DNA of 29,117 bases from an uncultured Solobacterium sp. GTDB taxonomy: Bacteria; Bacillota_I; Bacilli_A; Erysipelotrichales; Erysipelotrichaceae. Location: assembly GCA_900543035.1 (NCBI GenBank), contig UQPV01000036.1, positions 1 through 29,117 of the forward strand. Direction: 5' to 3'. The notes beneath the pieces were generated by a model. It was not told where the DNA came from. It ran no database searches and worked only from the letters and a program-made list of their open reading frames with translations. This document shows positions 25,110 to 29,117 of this stretch, piece after piece (position 1 is the stretch's first letter; each line of letters opens with the position of its first letter). The position numbers were made by a program, and so were the translations under genes.

Positions 25110-26964
25110 TCATTCATCCGGCATGCGCCGCGGCCCCATGGGCCATGGCAGAGGCAGAGGGCCGGCAGAAAAAGCAAAAGACTTCAAGGGCACCATGGCC
25201 AAGCTGATCCGCTATCTGGGTTCTTACCGGATCAACATCATCATCGCCTTCCTGTTTTCGATCGTCTCCGTGGCGCTCATGGTCATCGGACCGAAGATCC
25301 TGGGCAATGCGACGACGGAGCTGACCAACGGATTCATGGCGAAGATCTCCGGGACCGGCGGCATCGATTTCGGCAAGATCGAGACCATCCTGCTGCAGCT
25401 GATCGGCCTGTATCTCATCTCTACGCTGTGCGGGTTCATCCAGAGCTGGATGATGGCCGGCGTGGCGCAGAAGGTCGCTTATCAGCTTCGTGCGGAAATG
25501 GCGCACAAGGTCGATCTTCTCCCGTTCAGCTATTTTGACAGCCAGTCACACGGTGAGGTGCTCTCCCGCTTCTCTAACGATGTCGATATGATCCAGCAGA
25601 CGATGAACCAGTCGCTGGGACAGCTCATCAGCAGCTTCGTGCAGATCATCGGCTATCTGGTGATGATGCTGAGCATCAGCTTCACGATGACGCTGCTCGC
25701 GCTCATCGTCGTGCCGCTTTCGCTGATCCTGGTGACCACGGTAGTCAAGCATTCGCAGAAATACTTCGCCGCGCAGCAGAGCTCTCTGGGCGAGGTGAAC
25801 GGCCATATCGAAGAGATGTATGGCGCGCATATGATCATGAAGGCATTCAATGGGGAAGAGAAGAGCGTGGCAGAGTTTGAAAAACTCAATGACCAGCTGT
25901 ATGATTCAGCCTGGAAGTCACAGTTCCTCAGCGGACTGATGCAGCCGATCAGCACATTTGTCGGCAATCTGGGCTATGTCGGCGTGGCCATCCTGGGCGG
26001 CTATCTGGCGATGAATGGGTCGATCACCGTCGGTGATATCCAGTCATTCATCACGTATGTGCGCAGCTTCAACCAGCCGATCTCCATGATCGCGCAGAAC
26101 ATGAACATCCTGCAGTCGACGGCCGCTGCCGCAGAGCGTGTCTTCGCCTTCCTGGAAGAAGAGGAAGAGGTGCCGGAGTGTGAAAACCCGGTGGAGATCT
26201 ACGATGCGGACGGACATACGGATATCCAGGGCCAGGTCACGTTTGAAAATGTGCATTTCGGTTATCGCCCGGATAAGGTCATCATCCATGATTTCTCCAT
26301 GTATATCAAACCGGGGCGCAAGATCGCCATCGTCGGACCGACCGGCGCCGGCAAGACGACCATCATCAAGCTGCTCATGCGTTTCTATGAGCTGAACAGC
26401 GGAACGATCTACATTGACGGCATCCCTACTACGCAGATGCGCCGCAGTGACTTGCGTTCGCTGTTTGGCATGGTGCTGCAGGATGCCTGGCTGTTTGGCG
26501 GAACGGTGATGGAAAACTTGCGCTATGGCCGCCCGGATGCGACGGATGAGGAGGTCATCAAGGCCGCTGACGCAGCGTATGTGGATCATTTTATCCGTAC
26601 GCTCGACCATGGCTATCAGACGGTGATCAATGAAGAAAGCAGCAATATCTCGCAGGGACAGAAGCAGCTGCTCACCATCGCCCGCGCCTTCCTGGCGGAT
26701 CCTAAGATCTTGATCCTGGATGAGGCAACATCCAGCGTCGATACCCGTACGGAGGTGCTGATCCAGAAGGGCATGCAGAAGCTGATGGAAAACCGCACCA
26801 GCTTCGTGATCGCGCATCGTCTGTCCACCATCCGTGACGCGGATCTGATCCTGGTCATGAAAGACGGCGACATCATCGAGGCAGGCAGTCATGATGAGCT
26901 CATGAAGGCAGACGGCTTCTATACACAGCTGTATAATTCACAGTTTGACGAAGAGGAAGAATAA
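25099..26964 (+). CDS. Heterodimeric ABC exporter subunit, catalytic ATP site
   Basis: A 621-residue half-transporter and partner of the preceding gene. A Gly/Arg-rich N-terminus (RRGPMGHGRGRGP) precedes six transmembrane helices (about 40-330). Walker A is GPTGAGKT at 413-420. The ABC signature is altered to ISQGQ (517-521). Walker B is ILILDEATSSVD with catalytic Glu542 present, and the switch His is in IAHRLS. The altered signature would complete the degenerate site of the partner, while its own Walker motifs pair with the partner's intact VSGGQ. AAAGGAGG lies 9-10 nt before the ATG at 25099, inside the previous gene (11-bp overlap). Ends at a hairpin 8 nt after the stop. Confidence 0.93.
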   Translation: MSSNHSSGMRRGPMGHGRGRGPAEKAKDFKGTMAKLIRYLGSYRINIIIAFLFSIVSVALMVIGPKILGNATTELTNGFMAKISGTGGIDFGKIETILLQLIGLYLISTLCGFIQSWMMAGVAQKVAYQLRAEMAHKVDLLPFSYFDSQSHGEVLSRFSNDVDMIQQTMNQSLGQLISSFVQIIGYLVMMLSISFTMTLLALIVVPLSLILVTTVVKHSQKYFAAQQSSLGEVNGHIEEMYGAHMIMKAFNGEEKSVAEFEKLNDQLYDSAWKSQFLSGLMQPISTFVGNLGYVGVAILGGYLAMNGSITVGDIQSFITYVRSFNQPISMIAQNMNILQSTAAAAERVFAFLEEEEEVPECENPVEIYDADGHTDIQGQVTFENVHFGYRPDKVIIHDFSMYIKPGRKIAIVGPTGAGKTTIIKLLMRFYELNSGTIYIDGIPTTQMRRSDLRSLFGMVLQDAWLFGGTVMENLRYGRPDATDEEVIKAADAAYVDHFIRTLDHGYQTVINEESSNISQGQKQLLTIARAFLADPKILILDEATSSVDTRTEVLIQKGMQKLMENRTSFVIAHRLSTIRDADLILVMKDGDIIEAGSHDELMKADGFYTQLYNSQFDEEEE

Positions 26965-26971
26965 TGGGCAT

Positions 26972-27000
26972 AAAGAGACGGAGCGCGCTTCGTCTCTTTC
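26972..27000 (+). terminator. Terminator of the MarR-ABC operon
   Basis: AAAGAGACG (26972-26980) pairs perfectly with CGTCTCTTT (26991-26999) around a 10-nt loop. Confidence 0.75.
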
Positions 27001-27034
27001 ATCATATATGCCGCTTTGTTTCACGCCAAACACA

Positions 27035-27063
27035 TTGAAATCGCTTTCCTGTTATGGTATACT
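27035..27063 (+). promoter_or_regulatory. Promoter of the tRNA-Ala gene
   Basis: TTGAAA (27035-27040), a 17-nt spacer and TATACT (27058-27063), 12 nt before the mature tRNA 5' end. Confidence 0.75.
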
Positions 27064-27075
27064 GGGAAAGCATTC

Positions 27076-27151
27076 GGGGTTTTAGCTCAGTTGGGAGAGC
27101 GCTACGCTGGCAGCGTAGAGGTCAGGGGTTCGAGCCCCCTAAGCTCCACCA
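27076..27151 (+). tRNA. tRNA-Ala (anticodon GGC)
   Basis: A 76-nt cloverleaf with encoded CCA. The acceptor stem GGGGTTT/AAGCTCC includes the G3-U70 pair that identifies alanine tRNA. The D arm is AGCTCAGTTGGGAGAGC; the anticodon stem CTACG/CGTAG encloses CTGGCAG with anticodon GGC. The T arm is AGGGG-TTCGAGC-CCCCT. The base composition changes immediately after its 3' end, so it may be an integration target. Confidence 0.95.
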
Positions 27152-27225
27152 GATGGACATTACACGAACACCTATTTTTTCAAAGGCGGCTTTGCCGTAA
27201 GAGTGTGGTTGTGATGTCAAAACAG

Positions 27226-27259
27226 AAAGAAGAGAGTGGCATTTGCCACTCTCTTCTTT
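27226..27259. terminator. Long perfect hairpin, bidirectional terminator
   Basis: A perfect 15-bp stem (27226-27240 with 27245-27259) around ATTT. A-rich on the left arm and T-rich on the right, so it can terminate from either side. It separates the tRNA from the membrane-protein gene at 27344. The rest of 27152-27343 holds only a small CGGC-TTT-GCCG stem and no recognisable gene. Confidence 0.8.
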
Positions 27260-27343
27260 ACTATTTCTAGCAGATTATGTAGTATATATTAGTCAAGATA
27301 AATTGTGAGTAACATATTGAAACTCGGAGGATAGGAAAAGCTT

Positions 27344-28672
27344 ATGAAAGTTTCAATTAAAACTATAAAAATCACATCTGTAATCTCTGCTCTCTCTCTC
27401 GTTATTGCCTTGCTTATGGGGGCGGAATATTTTAAGGATACCTCGCAGATATATTTGTTTGGAATTTCTTGGGTTACACTACAAAATACAGCGTTTGGGA
27501 TTTTCGGAAGTGCTGCACTTGCAGCAGTATCAGCCGGAATTATTTATGGTGTAGATAAAGAAGCATATCTGAACAAATCTGAACAGTATTTGATTCATGT
27601 GTGTACAAAATCCAAAACTGCCTTTGTGCAGCTTACCGAGGCCAATAAAATTTTGGAGAATGGAATCCTTTCAAAAAACGAAAAAGCTACTTTCACAGGT
27701 GTTTCAACTATAGTTTCGTTTATTGAGACTCAACAGGAAGCAATACAGCCAGCATCAATGCAGTTTTTATTCAAGCGTAGCCAGGTGGCTTCGTATAACG
27801 CGCTGTTATGCAGATGCCATGAAGTAACACAAGGATTGATTCAGCTGAGCAACAAATTGCAGGTAAAATATGGACACTGGGAAATAAATGACGCCGTGAA
27901 GAATGCAGCACAGTCTTCGACTGGACTAGACAGTCCGCTTTTAGATGAGGCAAGAAGTTGTTCAGAAGAGGATCTGCGCTTAACAATTAACCAAATAAGT
28001 TGGCAACTCAATAATGTGATCCAATACACCACTTTGGCGATTCATCAACTTTTTTATCTTCAGAAGAAAGAAGATAAGCTCCAATCAATTTTTCAAATGA
28101 TGGATGATCAGGCACAATATTACCAAAAAACACTTGAGGTCCAAGCGCCTACGGTTGACAAGAAAACAATAGCAGAGCACCAGATCAAAGTTGTTCAACA
28201 GGTTTCTAACATAGAAGGCATATTGTGTGACTCCCATAGTCCTGCAATCACTATGATGACCCAAAATCCCTACGCATATGTGAATACTTTGACAGATGTA
28301 TTGAAGAATATGCGTGCTTGCCGATATGAGGTATCCGTGTTATATGCCTCTGATAAAAAGTTGGTTTTCGATATCAATACGATTGTGGATGATCTTGGTA
28401 TGCTAATTGAGCAGCTCCATACGACTGTTGCTTTGGCCACATCTCTTCGACCGGAGTGGATTGACCACTTGCAAAGAAATGGAATAGATGTAAATTCTGC
28501 TTACCTGTTTGATCCGAAGCTAATTGAGTTAACAGAAGCGTTTCTGAAGGAAAAGACGCCGTATGGAAAGACACAACTATTGGCAGATGAAATTTTTAAA
28601 ATAATTCGTTCTGACGAGTTTAAGAACCGCCTACATTTTAGCGATAATAGGAATAGTTTGGAAGCAAAATAA
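27344..28672 (+). CDS. Unrecognised membrane-anchored protein
   Basis: A 442-residue protein that I cannot assign. Two hydrophobic segments near the N-terminus (about 8-26 and 45-70) suggest a membrane hairpin. The remaining 370 residues are soluble and mostly helical, with long Gln/Lys/Glu-rich stretches (for example 235-290) that could form coiled coils; no catalytic motif stands out. An AGG 8 nt upstream, with a GGAGG 13 nt upstream, supports the ATG at 27344. The coding sequence is clearly more AT-rich, with different codon choice, than the genes left of the tRNA, which suggests transfer. Anchor-plus-helical-domain proteins of unknown function are common cargo on integrative elements. Confidence 0.75.
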   Translation: MKVSIKTIKITSVISALSLVIALLMGAEYFKDTSQIYLFGISWVTLQNTAFGIFGSAALAAVSAGIIYGVDKEAYLNKSEQYLIHVCTKSKTAFVQLTEANKILENGILSKNEKATFTGVSTIVSFIETQQEAIQPASMQFLFKRSQVASYNALLCRCHEVTQGLIQLSNKLQVKYGHWEINDAVKNAAQSSTGLDSPLLDEARSCSEEDLRLTINQISWQLNNVIQYTTLAIHQLFYLQKKEDKLQSIFQMMDDQAQYYQKTLEVQAPTVDKKTIAEHQIKVVQQVSNIEGILCDSHSPAITMMTQNPYAYVNTLTDVLKNMRACRYEVSVLYASDKKLVFDINTIVDDLGMLIEQLHTTVALATSLRPEWIDHLQRNGIDVNSAYLFDPKLIELTEAFLKEKTPYGKTQLLADEIFKIIRSDEFKNRLHFSDNRNSLEAK

Positions 28673-28699
28673 TCTGTTGTTATTAAGATAGTTAATTTA

Positions 28700-29090
28700 T
28701 ATGGATTATGTCGCAAGCAATGCGAGTGTTCATACACACGCTCCTTTTCCGCTTGTTGGGGACTATGCCCCAAACCCCACTGAACACAGAACTCATTCTG
28801 TGGCTCTACGTGTTCTGCGAATACTTTTGAAGGGTATGCTAAAACGCCGCCCCCTTTGCAGGGATGTGACGAATCGTTACACACTTATGAGGTGGCAATA
28901 TACCATCCCATCCGGCGATATAAGTTTCGCCAAAAGGGGTTTTCCAAAATGGAAGCCCCTTACTCGGGACGATAGCTATGGTGACTATCCCTCCAAAAGG
29001 GTGTTCAAATATCGCACCCCTTTACATCGTAAAGGTACTTTGAAACAGGGACACCCCTGATTCCGACTGGTACGTCGCAAAACGCGACGC
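28700..29090. other. Hairpin-rich non-coding region, possible oriT/ssDNA origin
   Basis: At least nine stem-loops are packed into about 370 bp: 28722-28741, 28756-28773 (TTGGGG/CCCCAA), 28785-28802 (CACAGAA/TTCTGTG), 28865-28881, 28934-28961 (AAGGGG/CCCCTT with an inner TTCC/GGAA), 28995-29023, 29020-29034 (CTTTAC/GTAAAG), 29046-29059 and 29074-29088 (GTCGC/GCGAC). An outer GAACAC/GTGTTC pair (28782-28815) encloses the third. A 119-codon frame crosses it (28701-29060) but has no ribosome binding site, and its sequence is explained by the stems. The first stems recall the intergenic stretch found in Firmicute integrative elements ahead of mobilisation genes. A structured RNA is the alternative. 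Confidence 0.5.
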
Positions 29091-29117
29091 ACCGAACATG
29101 AGCGGGTAGGCAAAACG

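Noticed and set aside
28701..29060. A 119-codon open frame across the hairpin region
   Set aside because: It has no ribosome binding site, its composition follows the inverted repeats, and it shows no domain-like pattern; the stems explain the sequence better.

Overview
The window looks like the chromosome of a Gram-positive gut Firmicute. The reading rests on strong AGGAGG-type ribosome binding sites, the Firmicute GlgC/GlgD pair, a very large secreted GH20 hexosaminidase with FIVAR repeats, PadR/MarR/XRE regulators, and Tn916/Tn1549-type conjugative-element debris. An Erysipelotrichia-like host is my best guess, but the window holds no 16S rRNA or other marker to settle it. Most of the window (about 1.27-27.15 kb) is moderately GC-rich and compact. 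Both ends are visibly different and look mobile.

Left end (1-1268): degenerate coding debris, a Phd/YefM-RelE/ParE toxin-antitoxin pair, a strong terminator, and the first 14 or so codons of a conjugative-element PrgI-family gene. That gene breaks off a few bases before the stop codon of a chromosomal esterase, so an element junction can be placed at about 1258-1268.

Defence block (1.95-7.53 kb): a tightly overlapping three-gene operon codes for a TerB-N/TerB-C protein, a BrxD-like (DUF2791) P-loop ATPase and an Lhr/BrxHI-like superfamily 2 helicase. This is the gene order of the Shango anti-phage system (sngA-sngB-sngC). A good sigma-A promoter drives it, sharing its -10 region with a divergent promoter for the esterase. 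The operon ends in a bidirectional terminator against a small convergent XRE regulator. This is the most interesting system in the window.

Middle (7.5-15.3 kb): several small XRE regulators (one fused to a membrane domain), an alpha/beta hydrolase broken by one inserted base, a coupled operon of an NTF2-like protein, a Y-family DNA polymerase and a YolD-like protein, a PadR regulator, a hotdog thioesterase, a small unknown protein, an AAA ATPase and a YbaK-type deacylase.

Carbohydrate block (15.4-22.2 kb): glgC-glgD (ADP-glucose synthesis for glycogen) behind a leader of about 200 nt, then a 1381-residue secreted beta-N-acetylhexosaminidase with accessory domains and a non-canonical C-terminal anchor. 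Next comes a MarR-controlled operon for a heterodimeric ABC exporter (22.3-27.0 kb), in which one nucleotide site is degenerate.

Right end (27.08-29.12 kb): a tRNA-Ala(GGC) gene, immediately followed by AT-richer DNA that carries an unrecognised membrane protein and about 400 bp packed with hairpins. The latter resembles the oriT/single-strand-origin type regions of integrative elements. The tRNA 3' end is therefore a likely island boundary.
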